The notes beneath the pieces were generated by a model. The model was not told where the DNA came from and searched no databases. It saw only the letters and a program-made list of their open reading frames with translations. A stretch of 49,742 nt of DNA. Origin: Elusimicrobiaceae bacterium (lineage in GTDB: Bacteria > Elusimicrobiota > Elusimicrobia > Elusimicrobiales > Elusimicrobiaceae). The translations under genes were made by a program, and so were the position numbers. Below, in pieces: positions 24,996 through 33,815 of the stretch; within the stretch, counting starts at the first letter, position 1; every line of letters begins with the position of its first letter. Where the stretch lies: the NCBI GenBank assembly GCA_017961585.1, contig JAGCWX010000008.1:1-49742 (forward strand), in the 5' to 3' direction.

Positions 24996-26423
24996 TTACC
25001 ACAAGTAATAGGCCGGGATTAACAGTAGAAGTGATAACCCCACCAAAATTACTTCCAGCTTGATAAACCATTTAAGCCACATGGGGTAGGAAATCCCCGC
25101 CAACGCCAAAGCACCCATGGTAACTGGGGCGGTAGGCAAAATGGGGTTACCCCAGCCGTCGCCAAATTGGAAGGCCAAAATGACCGTCTGACGTGAGACG
25201 TGCACCAAGTCCCCCAGCGGGATCATAATGGGCATGGTCAGCACGGCCTGCCCGGAACCCGACGGCACGAAAAAGTTGAGGAACGTCTGCGTTGCAAACA
25301 TCGCCCACGAGGCCACAATCGGGTGCAAGTGCCCCACCAAGTGGCTCATAGCGTTTAGGAAGGTATCCAAGATATGTCCGTCCGTCGCAATGACGACGAT
25401 TGAGCGGGCCAACGCCATCAAAATACACACGCTAACCATGGACTTAGCCCCGTCAATAAAGGCGTTGCTGGTTTCATCCACCGTCAGGCCGCCAAAGTAC
25501 GCGCTGGCAATAGATACACCCACAAACACAGCGGCGATTTCAATCATATACCACTGATAGCGAATGACACCGTAAAACAGCGCAATCATCCCGATGATAA
25601 ACGACAAAATAACCAATTTGTGCGCGCGGGTGAGCTTAAAGTCCATATCCGGGATAACGTCGTTAATGATGTTAAGTTCGGCACGCTTTTCCAGGTCCAT
25701 TTGATAGGTTAAACTTTTGGTTGGATTTTTGCGCACGCGCTCGCCGTACCAGCTGAAAAACCCCGCCACAATAGAAGTAAATACAAACCATACCACCAAG
25801 CGATATTGCCAACCCGAATACATCGGAAGTTGGGCAATGCTTTGCGCAATTCCAACGGTAAACGGATTGACAAACGCTGAGGAAAACCCCGTAAACGCCC
25901 CGATAAACGGCAAGCTCATCCCCACTACCGTATCATAGCCCAAAGAAAGAGCCAACGGGATAAAGATAGGGATAAAAATGAGGGTTTCCTCTTCCATACC
26001 AAACATCGCCCCGCACATAGAAAATAGAAAAATACATACCGGGATAAACAGTCTGGTCCAACGCGGATGTGTGGAAAAAAACGCACTGATTTTTTTGATT
26101 ACCGTATGCACGGCACCCGTACGTTCAATAATGGTAAACAGCGCACCTACAACCAAAATAAAGGCAATAATTTCGGCACACTGGGTAAACCCTTTGACAG
26201 GGGCGGCAAGGATGTCTCCGATCCCTTGCGGCGCTTTAGCTACGGGGTGGAAGGAGCCCGCCACCGCCATGGTGCGCCCGGCTTCTTCAATACGGTCATA
26301 CTGGCCTGTGGGTAATACCCACGTAAGCACGGCCACGGTGGCCATGATTGCAAATACCAAGAAATAGGTATTGCACAACATTCGTTTAGCACGGCCAAAC
26401 GAATGAACAACTACTTTTCTCAT
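24996..26423 (-). CDS. YfcC-type (DcuC superfamily) carrier 1
   Basis: A 475-residue integral membrane protein of about 12 helices. It matches the YfcC family of the DcuC/ion-transporter superfamily: WVLPTGQYDRIEEAGRTMAVAGSFHPV in the first loop, GAMFGMEEETLIFIPIFIPLALSLGYD, FVNPFTVGIAQSIAQLP and the re-entrant FFVPSGSGQAVLTMPIMIPL. Members are usually annotated as putative basic amino acid antiporters or C4-dicarboxylate-type carriers; the true substrate here is unknown. It lies about 100 bases after a paralogue with the same blocks, so the pair arose by duplication. RBS AAGGA is very close to the ATG; AGAGG lies farther up. Confidence 0.88.
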   Translation of the reverse strand: MRKVVVHSFGRAKRMLCNTYFLVFAIMATVAVLTWVLPTGQYDRIEEAGRTMAVAGSFHPVAKAPQGIGDILAAPVKGFTQCAEIIAFILVVGALFTIIERTGAVHTVIKKISAFFSTHPRWTRLFIPVCIFLFSMCGAMFGMEEETLIFIPIFIPLALSLGYDTVVGMSLPFIGAFTGFSSAFVNPFTVGIAQSIAQLPMYSGWQYRLVVWFVFTSIVAGFFSWYGERVRKNPTKSLTYQMDLEKRAELNIINDVIPDMDFKLTRAHKLVILSFIIGMIALFYGVIRYQWYMIEIAAVFVGVSIASAYFGGLTVDETSNAFIDGAKSMVSVCILMALARSIVVIATDGHILDTFLNAMSHLVGHLHPIVASWAMFATQTFLNFFVPSGSGQAVLTMPIMIPLGDLVHVSRQTVILAFQFGDGWGNPILPTAPVTMGALALAGISYPMWLKWFIKLEVILVGLSLLLLIPAYYLW

Positions 26424-26524
26424 TTCCTTTTGTTTTCCTCTTTTCGTTTTATTTAAAACCCTTGCCCTGGCTCAAACAAAATAAATGCAGGGTAGGGTAA
26501 AATTTTATGCCCTTTGTACTACTT

Positions 26525-27988
26525 TTACCACCCGGTAAAATACGGTGGAACCAAAAACGCAAAACTGAGCAAATACATTAAAATCAGCAGCGGCAAAATC
26601 CATTTAATCCACCGCCCTAAACCAATATGTGCAAACCCAATAGCCGCAATGGTAACCGGGTCGGTAGGCATCGCAATATTAAGCCAACTGCCGCCCAGCT
26701 GGAACGCCAACACCATGGTTTGACGCGTAATGCCAATTAAGTCCGCCAGCGGGGCTAATACGGGCATGGTAAGCACGGCTTTGCTAGAGCCGGACGGAAT
26801 GAAGAAATCAATAACCGTTTGCAACATCATAGCCGCCCAAGAAGCACAAATGGGGTGCAAGTGTTTAATGACACTGCTCATCCATTCCAACATGGTGTCT
26901 AAGATGTGCCCGTCTTTAGCAATAATTACAATGGCCTGCGCAAAGCAAAGTAACATCGCAATTTCTGCCATGCTGCGTACGCCGTCAAAAAATGCATTAC
27001 TAAATTGCTGCATGCTCATTTTGCCTAAAATGCCACATACAAACCCAACCCCTAGAAACAAGGCAGCAATCTCGCCGATGTACCAACCTTGTGCTTCCAG
27101 ATTGAGCATTTGTATCAGGTCAATGCTCCAGGTTTTGTCAATAAAATCACAAATTTGCGGTTTGAGAACCCCCAAAATCAAACACACCATTCCCAACCCA
27201 AAGGCCGTGAGTACCCACTTTTGCCGGCGAGTGATACGGATATCGGTTTTGGTAAGTTTTAATTCTTTGCGTTTGACTTCGTCAAATTCATAAGTTAAAC
27301 TGGCTTTGGGATCTTTGTGAATTTTGCGTGCATACAAACACATCCACGTAATTACCACCGCCGTGCACACGGCCCAAATAAGCAAGCGATACCCCAAGCC
27401 GGAGTAAAGCGGTACTTGGGCAATCCCTTGCGCAATCCCTACCGTAAAGGGGTTGGTAAACGCGGCGGCAAAGCCCACCCCCGCGCCCACAAATGGGATG
27501 GCGGTACCCAGGGCCGAATCGTACCCCAAAGAGAGTGCTAGCGGAATAAAAATAGGGATAAAGATGAGGGCCTCTTCACACATGCCAAAGGTGGCCCCAC
27601 ACAACGAAAAGACAATAATCCCCAAGGGAATAAATAGAAAACGAAGATGGGGCTTTTTTTGGAAAAATTCGCTAGCGGCCCCAATGCCGGCCGCAATGGC
27701 TCCCGTCTTTTCTATCACGGATAATACGCCGCCAATCACAAGTAAAAATACAATGACCTCAGAGGTATTGGAAAACCCTCTAATCGGAGCTTTTAGGACA
27801 TCAAAAGGACCTTGCGGAGCCCGGGCAACACGTTCGTAAGTACCGGGAACTACTACCTGCCGTCCGTCCCGTTCCATACGCTGATAACTACCGCTGGGGA
27901 CCACCCACGTCATGAGCGTAACCACTACGATAATGCCCAAAATAATGGCAAATGTATTGAGTTTAATTTTGCTTAGAACTTTTGACAT
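26525..27988 (-). CDS. YfcC-type (DcuC superfamily) carrier 2
   Basis: A 487-residue paralogue of the carrier at 24996-26423. It shares WVVPSGSYQRMERDGRQVVVPGTYERVARAPQG, GATFGMCEEALIFIPIFIPLALSLGYD, FTNPFTVGIAQGIAQVP and FFIPSGSSKAVLTMPVLAPL. The ATG at 27988 has GAGGG 10 bases upstream; the longer open frame (to 28171) only overlaps the preceding gene. It differs from its neighbour in the central cytoplasmic loop and has an insert near residue 300, hinting at a different substrate. It follows the TPR gene by 49 bases. Confidence 0.88.
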   Translation of the reverse strand: MSKVLSKIKLNTFAIILGIIVVVTLMTWVVPSGSYQRMERDGRQVVVPGTYERVARAPQGPFDVLKAPIRGFSNTSEVIVFLLVIGGVLSVIEKTGAIAAGIGAASEFFQKKPHLRFLFIPLGIIVFSLCGATFGMCEEALIFIPIFIPLALSLGYDSALGTAIPFVGAGVGFAAAFTNPFTVGIAQGIAQVPLYSGLGYRLLIWAVCTAVVITWMCLYARKIHKDPKASLTYEFDEVKRKELKLTKTDIRITRRQKWVLTAFGLGMVCLILGVLKPQICDFIDKTWSIDLIQMLNLEAQGWYIGEIAALFLGVGFVCGILGKMSMQQFSNAFFDGVRSMAEIAMLLCFAQAIVIIAKDGHILDTMLEWMSSVIKHLHPICASWAAMMLQTVIDFFIPSGSSKAVLTMPVLAPLADLIGITRQTMVLAFQLGGSWLNIAMPTDPVTIAAIGFAHIGLGRWIKWILPLLILMYLLSFAFLVPPYFTGW

Positions 27989-28037
27989 ACTTTTTATTCC
28001 CTCATGTGTAATGCAATAAACGCAGATGTATATTTTA

Positions 28038-29615
28038 CTATTTCTGCACGGGCTTGTGTTCCAAAATTTTCTTGGATTTTTTAAGCTCCTTTTGTGCAGG
28101 TTTCCAACCACCGGAAGCAGCTTGCTGCAAGTACGTCTGCGCGGTTTGCGGTTGGCCCAGTGCTTGTTCAATTAAGGCAATGTGGTAGGAAATTTCGGGG
28201 TTGGCCGCCACAAATTCGGCCGGGAGTGCGTGCATTAAATCGGACGCTTGCTCGTAGTGGCCCTGCTTGTATAAAATCCAGGCCTGGGTATCTATCAAAG
28301 AAGGATCTTGAGGCCACACAGCTAAAGCCCGGGCACTCAAATCGGCCGCTTCATCTAGCCGTTGGCCGCGCTGTGCCAACGAATACGCCAGCAAATTAAG
28401 CGCCGCAGCGTTGCGCGGATTTTGTTCTAACAATACTGCTATTTCCTGCTCCATAGCACGGTATTTTTTTAAACTTTCCAACGTAAATGCATATTGTAGG
28501 CGTATTTCGGAATTATCGGGATATTTCTGCACCAGCGGGGCCAAAATGCGGGCGGCCCGTTTGTATTGTTCGTCTTCATACAAGGCAACGGCATACAAAT
28601 AGGCAACTTCTGTATTGTCCGCAAATTGTTTATAAGCAGCCGCCACGGTTTGTAAACTTTCCTGCGGGCGATTTAATTTGCGCTGATAATAACTTACTTG
28701 GATTTGCTTGGCCGGGGATTGAGCATAATCGTGCGTGTCTTTTAAATAAGAAATCGCTTTTTCATAATCACCGCGTTCCTCGGAAATAAGAGCTAAAAAA
28801 TGCCCGGCCGGTAAACTGCCGTTATCATCCTGCTTAGCTCGGATAAAACATTGTTCGGCGCGTTCAAAATCCCGCACCAATACATACACAGCCCCCATTT
28901 GCGCCCAAGTTTGTGCGTTGGAAAAACCCATCTTTTCCAAATCTTCCAACTCGTGCAACATAAAGAAATATTGATTGGTTTTTTCGTACACGCCTGCCCG
29001 CCCCAAACGAGGTTGCGGGTTGGCAGGATCGGCCTTGACACCTTTGTTGAATGCCTCCAACGCCGCCGGAAAATTTTGATGATAAAAATACATTCGGCCC
29101 ATTTCGTTGTAAAGATCCGAAGCAATCATCGGACGGGCTTGCGCTAATTCTTCCAACGTTTGAGCCGCCTTATCGGGCTGGGTGGCGGAAAGAACGGTAA
29201 TGTACTGGAATAAAATCAGGTCATCTTCCGGGGCCAGTTCCGTGGCTTTTTCGTAGGCCTCAATGGCTTGGGCACTGTTCCCCTTGCGCCATTGATACGC
29301 GCCGTAGACGGCCCAGGCCTCCGGATCTTGGGAGGCATCCTCTATAAAATCAGCATAATGATCGGCCAGTTCCAGCTCATCAACGGCTAGGGCCTCGGAT
29401 ACTAATTGTTGTTTAATGTAAGAGGAATTAGGGGCCTGTTTAAGCGCGCGACGCAACTTAGCAAAGCGGCTTGGGTCGGCACGGCGCTGAGCGTAGGCAG
29501 CTTCCAAAAATGTGTTAAATAACTGCGATTCTTGACGGGCCTCTTGGCTAAGCGGCAACGCAAAATTGTACGTTCCCATGAATAAAAAAATACTGAAAAT
29601 GAAGATTTTTTTCAT
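28038..29615 (-). CDS. secreted or periplasmic TPR-repeat protein
   Basis: The 525-residue protein has a signal peptide (KKIFIFSIFLFMGTYNFAL, no lipobox Cys) and then about ten or more tetratricopeptide repeats across residues 45-490, e.g. DPEAWAVYGAYQWRKGNSAQAIEAYEKATELAPED. TPR arrays hold protein partners; no enzymatic domain is seen. The C-terminal tail is Lys-rich. The start overlaps the rimI stop (ATGA). Similar TPR proteins often serve envelope assembly, but no specific partner can be named. Confidence 0.85.
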   Translation of the reverse strand: MKKIFIFSIFLFMGTYNFALPLSQEARQESQLFNTFLEAAYAQRRADPSRFAKLRRALKQAPNSSYIKQQLVSEALAVDELELADHYADFIEDASQDPEAWAVYGAYQWRKGNSAQAIEAYEKATELAPEDDLILFQYITVLSATQPDKAAQTLEELAQARPMIASDLYNEMGRMYFYHQNFPAALEAFNKGVKADPANPQPRLGRAGVYEKTNQYFFMLHELEDLEKMGFSNAQTWAQMGAVYVLVRDFERAEQCFIRAKQDDNGSLPAGHFLALISEERGDYEKAISYLKDTHDYAQSPAKQIQVSYYQRKLNRPQESLQTVAAAYKQFADNTEVAYLYAVALYEDEQYKRAARILAPLVQKYPDNSEIRLQYAFTLESLKKYRAMEQEIAVLLEQNPRNAAALNLLAYSLAQRGQRLDEAADLSARALAVWPQDPSLIDTQAWILYKQGHYEQASDLMHALPAEFVAANPEISYHIALIEQALGQPQTAQTYLQQAASGGWKPAQKELKKSKKILEHKPVQK

Positions 29616-30046
29616 AATGTTTTCCCTAAGAGCAAGGCATCAGCTCCGTCGCTATAAAAACGAGCGCGCACGGAACGTTTTACAAAACCCGCTTTTTTGT
29701 ATAACTCAATTGCCGCCACGTTGTTGGCATTTACTTCCAACGTAACTTCTTGAGCCCCTTGCGCGGCTAAATGATCTAACGCTTGCACCAATAACCGATA
29801 CCCAATCCCCTGTCGTGTGCATTGCGGGCAAACGGCCAAATTTAAAAGTTCATATTGCCCAGCGGCACCACGCAATACAATAAATCCCACCACCTGCCCC
29901 CCTTCTTGCGCACATTGAATATAAGAAGTGGGTTGCGCAAATTCCCCTTGCCAATCCTGCAAGGTCCAATGTGCGCTAAAGGATTGGGACTTATCTATTT
30001 GTTCCAGCAAGGCGGCTTGCGCGGGCTGGGCCAGAGAAATAATCAT
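29612..30046 (-). CDS. rimI: GNAT acetyltransferase, RimI-like
   Basis: A 144-residue acetyltransferase. The acetyl-CoA loop QCTRQGIGYRLLVQAL, the LEVNANNVAAIELYKKAGF block and the C-terminal RARFYSDGADALLLGKTL match RimI, which acetylates the N-terminal alanine of ribosomal protein S18. It lies in tsaE-tsaB-rimI order with 4-base overlaps, a common arrangement in bacteria that supports the RimI call over a general GNAT protein. Confidence 0.87.
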   Translation of the reverse strand: MIISLAQPAQAALLEQIDKSQSFSAHWTLQDWQGEFAQPTSYIQCAQEGGQVVGFIVLRGAAGQYELLNLAVCPQCTRQGIGYRLLVQALDHLAAQGAQEVTLEVNANNVAAIELYKKAGFVKRSVRARFYSDGADALLLGKTL

Positions 30047-30729
30047 TTGGGCTCCACCAATTCAAAACGGGCTGGTTTTAGATACAAGGGCTCTAACGCG
30101 TTTTGTTTCCAACGCGGCTCTTGGCATAATTTTACAAGCGTCTGAGGACGTACACGGCAATCTTTATAGTCCGCAAGCGTGTAAGCATTTTCCAAAAGCC
30201 CGTCCAACGGCAAAAAATCTTTATCGGTTCCCGCTACAAACAAGGGGTTTTTATAAGCGGCCAATTGCGCCACCAGTTCTTGCCGGCTGAGCCACTGTGG
30301 GCCCGCATTTTTATCATCAAAAATCTGCAAAAAGTACTCTTCCCGGAAAGCGTGCAGTACCACCGCAATGGCCCCGGCGGGATGCGCTTTTTGCCAAGTT
30401 TTAAAACGGCGGGAATGAAATACTTGTTCGTAAATGACTTCAAACAACGTAGCGCTGTATACTTCGCTTTTGTTTAAGAATTGCATCATGGAAGCAAATG
30501 TAAGCGCAATGCGAATACCCGTAAACCGCCCCGGCCCGCGGATGATAAAAATGCGTGATACGTCCTGCAATTGGGCGTGTGCTTTGGTAAACAGCACGTG
30601 CAACGCGGGGAATAAAAGTTTCTCTTGCTTGATGCCTTTGCGGCGCGCAGTATATAATTTGCCTTCCTTTTCAAGCCCCAATAATAAGGGCGAGGCAGAC
30701 GAATCCATTACAAGGGTGCAGCCAGGCAT
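30043..30729 (-). CDS. tsaB: tRNA t6A biosynthesis protein TsaB
   Basis: A 228-residue ASKHA-fold pseudo-peptidase that partners TsaD and TsaE in making N6-threonylcarbamoyladenosine at tRNA position 37. TLVMDSSASPLLLGL is the N-terminal phosphate-1-like strand. IFIIRGPGRFTGIRIALTFASMM is the TsaB variant of the G-PGSFTGLR motif. The ATG at 30729 has GGAGG 4 bases upstream, overlapping tsaE by 22 bases. The C-terminal half is shorter and more divergent than in E. coli. Confidence 0.9.
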   Translation of the reverse strand: MPGCTLVMDSSASPLLLGLEKEGKLYTARRKGIKQEKLLFPALHVLFTKAHAQLQDVSRIFIIRGPGRFTGIRIALTFASMMQFLNKSEVYSATLFEVIYEQVFHSRRFKTWQKAHPAGAIAVVLHAFREEYFLQIFDDKNAGPQWLSRQELVAQLAAYKNPLFVAGTDKDFLPLDGLLENAYTLADYKDCRVRPQTLVKLCQEPRWKQNALEPLYLKPARFELVEPK

Positions 30730-31184
30730 AAGGCCTCCAATAAACGGCAAGATACCGGCCCAAAAGCGGATAGCTCAAGGGTGCGGGCATCGCCCTGTTC
30801 TAAAACAAAATTCATTTCCAAGCGGTCCGCCGGAAGCATTCGTTCAATCGGGCCCGGCCATTCCGCTAAAATGATGGCGTGTTCATCTTCCAACATTTCC
30901 TCAAAGCCCAAGTTGAGCACTTCTTCCCCTTCCAAGCGAAACAAATCTATGTGAAAAAGAACCGTTTTTTTATTGTGATACTTTTTCATCAAACTAAAAC
31001 TGGCACTGGTGGGCGAACTTTTAAGCCCCAACGCTTGCGCTACGCCTTTAACAAACACCGTTTTTCCCGCCCCGATAGGGCCGCGCAGCAACACAATTTC
31101 CCCGCCCTTTAACACGCGCGCCAACGCAGTGGCCAAGGCCAATGTTTGCTGCGGGGAAGAGGAGTGAAGGGTAGCTGTTTTCAT
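30708..31184 (-). CDS. tsaE: tRNA t6A biosynthesis ATPase TsaE
   Basis: The 158-residue P-loop ATPase drives the TsaB-TsaD-TsaE threonylcarbamoyl transfer cycle. The Walker A is GPIGAGKT (residues 35-42), followed by SPTSASFSLMKKYHN, FHIDLFRLEG and AIILAEWPGPIERMLP, all typical of TsaE. Length is normal. It follows the CBM48-like membrane gene by 9 bases and overlaps tsaB. Confidence 0.95.
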   Translation of the reverse strand: MKTATLHSSSPQQTLALATALARVLKGGEIVLLRGPIGAGKTVFVKGVAQALGLKSSPTSASFSLMKKYHNKKTVLFHIDLFRLEGEEVLNLGFEEMLEDEHAIILAEWPGPIERMLPADRLEMNFVLEQGDARTLELSAFGPVSCRLLEALCLAAPL

Positions 31185-31193
31185 ACAAAAATT

Positions 31194-31655
31194 TTAACGT
31201 ACGGTTTTAATGCATACGGTACGGCCGTCGGGCAGAGTTTGGCGGTCTTGATTGCTAGGATCCAAAGTTTCTTTTTTATCTACCAAAAACATATATTTGT
31301 ATTCCCCACTGACCAGTGCCACGGAAGTTTCAAAGTAGCCCTTTTTGTAAGGCGTAAGTAAAATGGGATCTTTCCCCCACCGGTTAAAATCCGCCAACAA
31401 TTCCACCCGTTGAGCCCCTGGCGCGGTGATGAAAAACTTGCGGTATTTGATGTCGGTATCGTAGGTGAGGGGATGGGCGGACACGCGGTGATACATATCT
31501 TCTTTATTGAGCGGAGCCACCGCCGTAGCCCCCGTGATGGTATCGGTTACATAGTCGTAATATTCTTCGGCCACGGTAAAAAAGCAAATCAAAGTACCCA
31601 CCAAGAGCAGTAAAAACAATACAAAGAGCCCACCTTCCCGTTTAGTTTTGTTCAT
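31194..31655 (-). CDS. membrane-anchored protein with a CBM48/AMPK-type glycogen-binding domain
   Basis: A 153-residue protein with one membrane helix (about 9-28, GLFVLFLLLLVGTLICFFTV) and a C-terminal E-set domain (about 68-152). FFITAPGAQRVELLADFNRWGKDPILL...GYFETSVALVSGEYKYMFLVDKKETLDP is the pattern of CBM48 carbohydrate-binding domains of AMPK-beta and glycogen branching enzymes, with the W and K/N ligand positions in place. No catalytic domain is present. The likely position is outside the inner membrane. It lies between the radical SAM gene (14-base overlap) and tsaE. Confidence 0.75.
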   Translation of the reverse strand: MNKTKREGGLFVLFLLLLVGTLICFFTVAEEYYDYVTDTITGATAVAPLNKEDMYHRVSAHPLTYDTDIKYRKFFITAPGAQRVELLADFNRWGKDPILLTPYKKGYFETSVALVSGEYKYMFLVDKKETLDPSNQDRQTLPDGRTVCIKTVR

Positions 31656-32292
31656 CTAAAAAACTCCGTACGTACAAGGTGGCCCCACATTGCTGGGCTA
31701 AATTTGCCAGGGCATTTGTATCTGCGCCGGTATTTTCCACACAGCTCAAAATCACTTTTTCAAAACCGGCTTCTACACAATCGCGCAAGAAGGAAATCAC
31801 GTCGGGGTAGGCATCAGCGTATTCGGACTCCGGACGGACGAGTTTGAGCCATTTTTCTTCCGTTTCTGCATTGACGCTTACGTTGACGATATCCACCACT
31901 CGGCGCAAATCCGCCACGATGGGTTTGTGGTTGATGCGGCAGCCCAAACCGTTGGTATTTAAACGAATTTTGAAGGGCGGGAATTTGGCCTGCGCTTGCC
32001 AACCTTTTAAGGTTTGCGCAACGTATAAGAGTACATCCAGGCGCATGGTTGGTTCCCCATATCCGCAAAAAACCACTTCTTCAAAGGGGGCTTGGCGCAG
32101 TTCTTGCTCCAGCACGCGCAAAACTTCGGGGGCGGTGGGTTCATTGCCCTGCAAATTTAAATTATTCCCGTGGAAATCCATCTTCCACTTGGTTTTAATA
32201 CAAAAAGCACACAAGTTGGGGCACCGATTGGTAATATTCAAATAAACATTATTCCCAAACCGGTACACGGTTTTAGGTGTATTTTGTGTCAT
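31642..32292 (-). CDS. TatD-linked-type radical SAM protein
   Basis: A 216-residue radical SAM enzyme with the unusual CPNLCAFC cluster motif (Cys24, Cys28, Cys31) after NVYLNITNRC, the sequence style of the family named for frequent pairing with TatD nucleases. Further: VVFCGYGEPTMRLD (the GGE-like SAM motif) and LNTNGLG. TatD itself is not adjacent here. The reaction is unknown. RBS AGAGGA, with an extended -10 (TGCTATAAT, 32318-32310) before it; it likely heads the operon reaching toward 24996. Confidence 0.82.
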   Translation of the reverse strand: MTQNTPKTVYRFGNNVYLNITNRCPNLCAFCIKTKWKMDFHGNNLNLQGNEPTAPEVLRVLEQELRQAPFEEVVFCGYGEPTMRLDVLLYVAQTLKGWQAQAKFPPFKIRLNTNGLGCRINHKPIVADLRRVVDIVNVSVNAETEEKWLKLVRPESEYADAYPDVISFLRDCVEAGFEKVILSCVENTGADTNALANLAQQCGATLYVRSFLDEQN

Positions 32293-32309
32293 AAAATCCT
32301 CTTACTTTT

Positions 32310-32318
32310 ATTATAGCA
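32310..32318 (-). promoter_or_regulatory. extended -10 promoter of the radical SAM operon
   Basis: TGCTATAAT on the minus strand is a perfect TGN-extended -10. It lies 17 bases before the start codon, giving a leader of about 10 bases that holds AGAGGA. Confidence 0.6.
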
Positions 32319-32339
32319 ATTTGAGTAAGGTCCCGTACG

Positions 32340-32371
32340 AAAGGGCCTAGGCCCTTTTAGGTCTAAAGACC
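32340..32371. other. two adjacent perfect hairpins between divergent genes
   Basis: AAAGGGCC-TA-GGCCCTTT (32340-32357) is immediately followed by GGTCT-AA-AGACC (32360-32371). The first resembles a terminator with a short T run, yet no gene ends here on either strand. It may be an operator pair, a 5' leader structure of the plus gene, or a terminator of a missed transcript. Confidence 0.4.
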
Positions 32372-32420
32372 CTCGCTATTCTATTCAACTTTATCATATA
32401 CTAAAAGTAAGGGCATCCCT

Positions 32421-33644
32421 ATGAAACGCATTTTATTGATTTGTTTAATGCTGCCGTTACTAGCCCAGCCATTATGTGCGCAGGGAGGGATACTGCGCGG
32501 TTTGTCCAAGGCGAAGAAGAGCGGCCGCGTTGTAAACGCAAGCAAGCTTTCTCAAAATCAGGTCACGCGCGTATTGAGAAAGCGCACCACCCGTACGTTT
32601 AACCAGGCCTCCACGTTGCGGCGTTCCATACGAGATCCCCGCCCGCTTCCTTTCTTCTCTGAACCCATTGTAAAGACACGCCGCACCCAACAACTGGATG
32701 CTAAAAAAATATATCCCGATAAACCGTTTTTGACCCATTCCCGCCAAGTAGCTGATTACATGGCCGCAGAAAGCAACCGGTTGATGCTTAAAGACTTATA
32801 CAACATCCAAACCCTTTGGGAAGAAATAGATAAAAATTTACCCAAACTGGAACAAATCGCCCAGCAATCTCCGCAACCTGTACATTTTACCGAGTGGATG
32901 AGCCAGCAAATCCCGGAGCAAACCAGCATGTTATTTATAGGGGAAGAACACGGATATTATGAAATTCGCAAGCAAGTTTCCGAATTGCTGACCTTATTGC
33001 GAAAGAAATACCCCAACCGAGAAATTATGTTATTTACAGAATTTCTAACGGAAGATTTTCAGTGGTCCGAACACGCTGTGGATCCGTATGATCCCCGGAA
33101 TCTTTATGTTCCCATTTGGCAAAATGCACTGAAAAATAATATTCCGGTAATTGGGTTGGAACCTTTGTTTGTGTTGGAAAACCGCGGGGAGGTAACTATT
33201 AAAGCTCCCAACGGAAAGACCCGGGATATTAACCAATGGATTCAACGGGAAGGTATCCGCCTACGCAACGAACGCTGGAAACAAACGCTGCAACGCTACC
33301 GTGCCCAACACCCAGATGCTTTGTTTGTGGTATACAGCGGGACCGGACATAGCTTGTACTATTATCCTTTTTCCCTCTCCCAGCAATTCCCAGCCGAACA
33401 CGTATTTGTAACTGCGTTGTATCCGGATAAACATTCCACAATACAAAGTAACGGCTTCTTAAAAATTGCAAAGGAATCCTCTGAATCGTTCCAGGGACCT
33501 TTGGAACGGTTGACCAACGGGGTGGAATTCCCACAACCGATGTTGCACTTTAAGGACCCGGCTCTCTCAAATTTGGTGGGTTTTAACATCCGCTTCAAAG
33601 TTCCGGTCAATTTGGAACGCTACCGTTTTGAACACGGTTTTTAA
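32421..33644 (+). CDS. secreted ChaN/TIKI-like (heme-binding uptake superfamily) protein
   Basis: A 407-residue protein with a signal peptide (MKRILLICLMLPLLAQPLCAQ). After a basic N-terminal tail (about 25-90), residues about 160-340 resemble the ChaN/TIKI/EreA-like fold: LFIGEEHGYYEIRKQVSELL (conserved Glu-x-His) and MLFTEFL, then VIGLEP and VVYSGTGHS near 297-305. Members are metallo-hydrolases or haem-binding lipoproteins; the reaction is unknown. Single gene, divergent from the radical SAM operon; TATACT at 32397-32402 is a possible -10. Confidence 0.6.
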   Translation: MKRILLICLMLPLLAQPLCAQGGILRGLSKAKKSGRVVNASKLSQNQVTRVLRKRTTRTFNQASTLRRSIRDPRPLPFFSEPIVKTRRTQQLDAKKIYPDKPFLTHSRQVADYMAAESNRLMLKDLYNIQTLWEEIDKNLPKLEQIAQQSPQPVHFTEWMSQQIPEQTSMLFIGEEHGYYEIRKQVSELLTLLRKKYPNREIMLFTEFLTEDFQWSEHAVDPYDPRNLYVPIWQNALKNNIPVIGLEPLFVLENRGEVTIKAPNGKTRDINQWIQREGIRLRNERWKQTLQRYRAQHPDALFVVYSGTGHSLYYYPFSLSQQFPAEHVFVTALYPDKHSTIQSNGFLKIAKESSESFQGPLERLTNGVEFPQPMLHFKDPALSNLVGFNIRFKVPVNLERYRFEHGF

Positions 33645-33660
33645 TTGGAACACGCCTACC

Positions 33661-33690
33661 TTGCACTAGTCAAATCAACCGGAAAATAAT
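33661..33690 (+). promoter_or_regulatory. promoter of tRNA-Ser
   Basis: TTGCAC (33661-33666) and AATAAT (33685-33690) are 18 bases apart, 13 bases before the tRNA. The same -35 hexamer TTGCAC occurs ahead of the tRNA-Lys/tRNA-Glu pair at 47152. Confidence 0.5.
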
Positions 33691-33703
33691 AAAATGTAAG
33701 AAG

Positions 33704-33790
33704 GGAAGGGTGGCCGAGTGGTTTAAGGCGTCAGTCTTGAAAACTGATGTAGGGGCAACTCTACCGAGGGTTCGAATCCCTCCCCTTCCG
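33704..33790 (+). tRNA. tRNA-Ser(TGA)
   Basis: An 87-base class II tRNA: acceptor GGAAGGG/CCCTTCC, D-arm, anticodon loop containing TGA (about 33737-33739), a long variable arm (GTAGGGGCAACTCTAC) typical of serine, T-arm GAGGGTTCGAATCCCTC, discriminator G. CCA is not encoded. Confidence 0.95.
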
Positions 33791-33815
33791 TATTTTAGTT
33801 TTTGATTTTCAGCAT

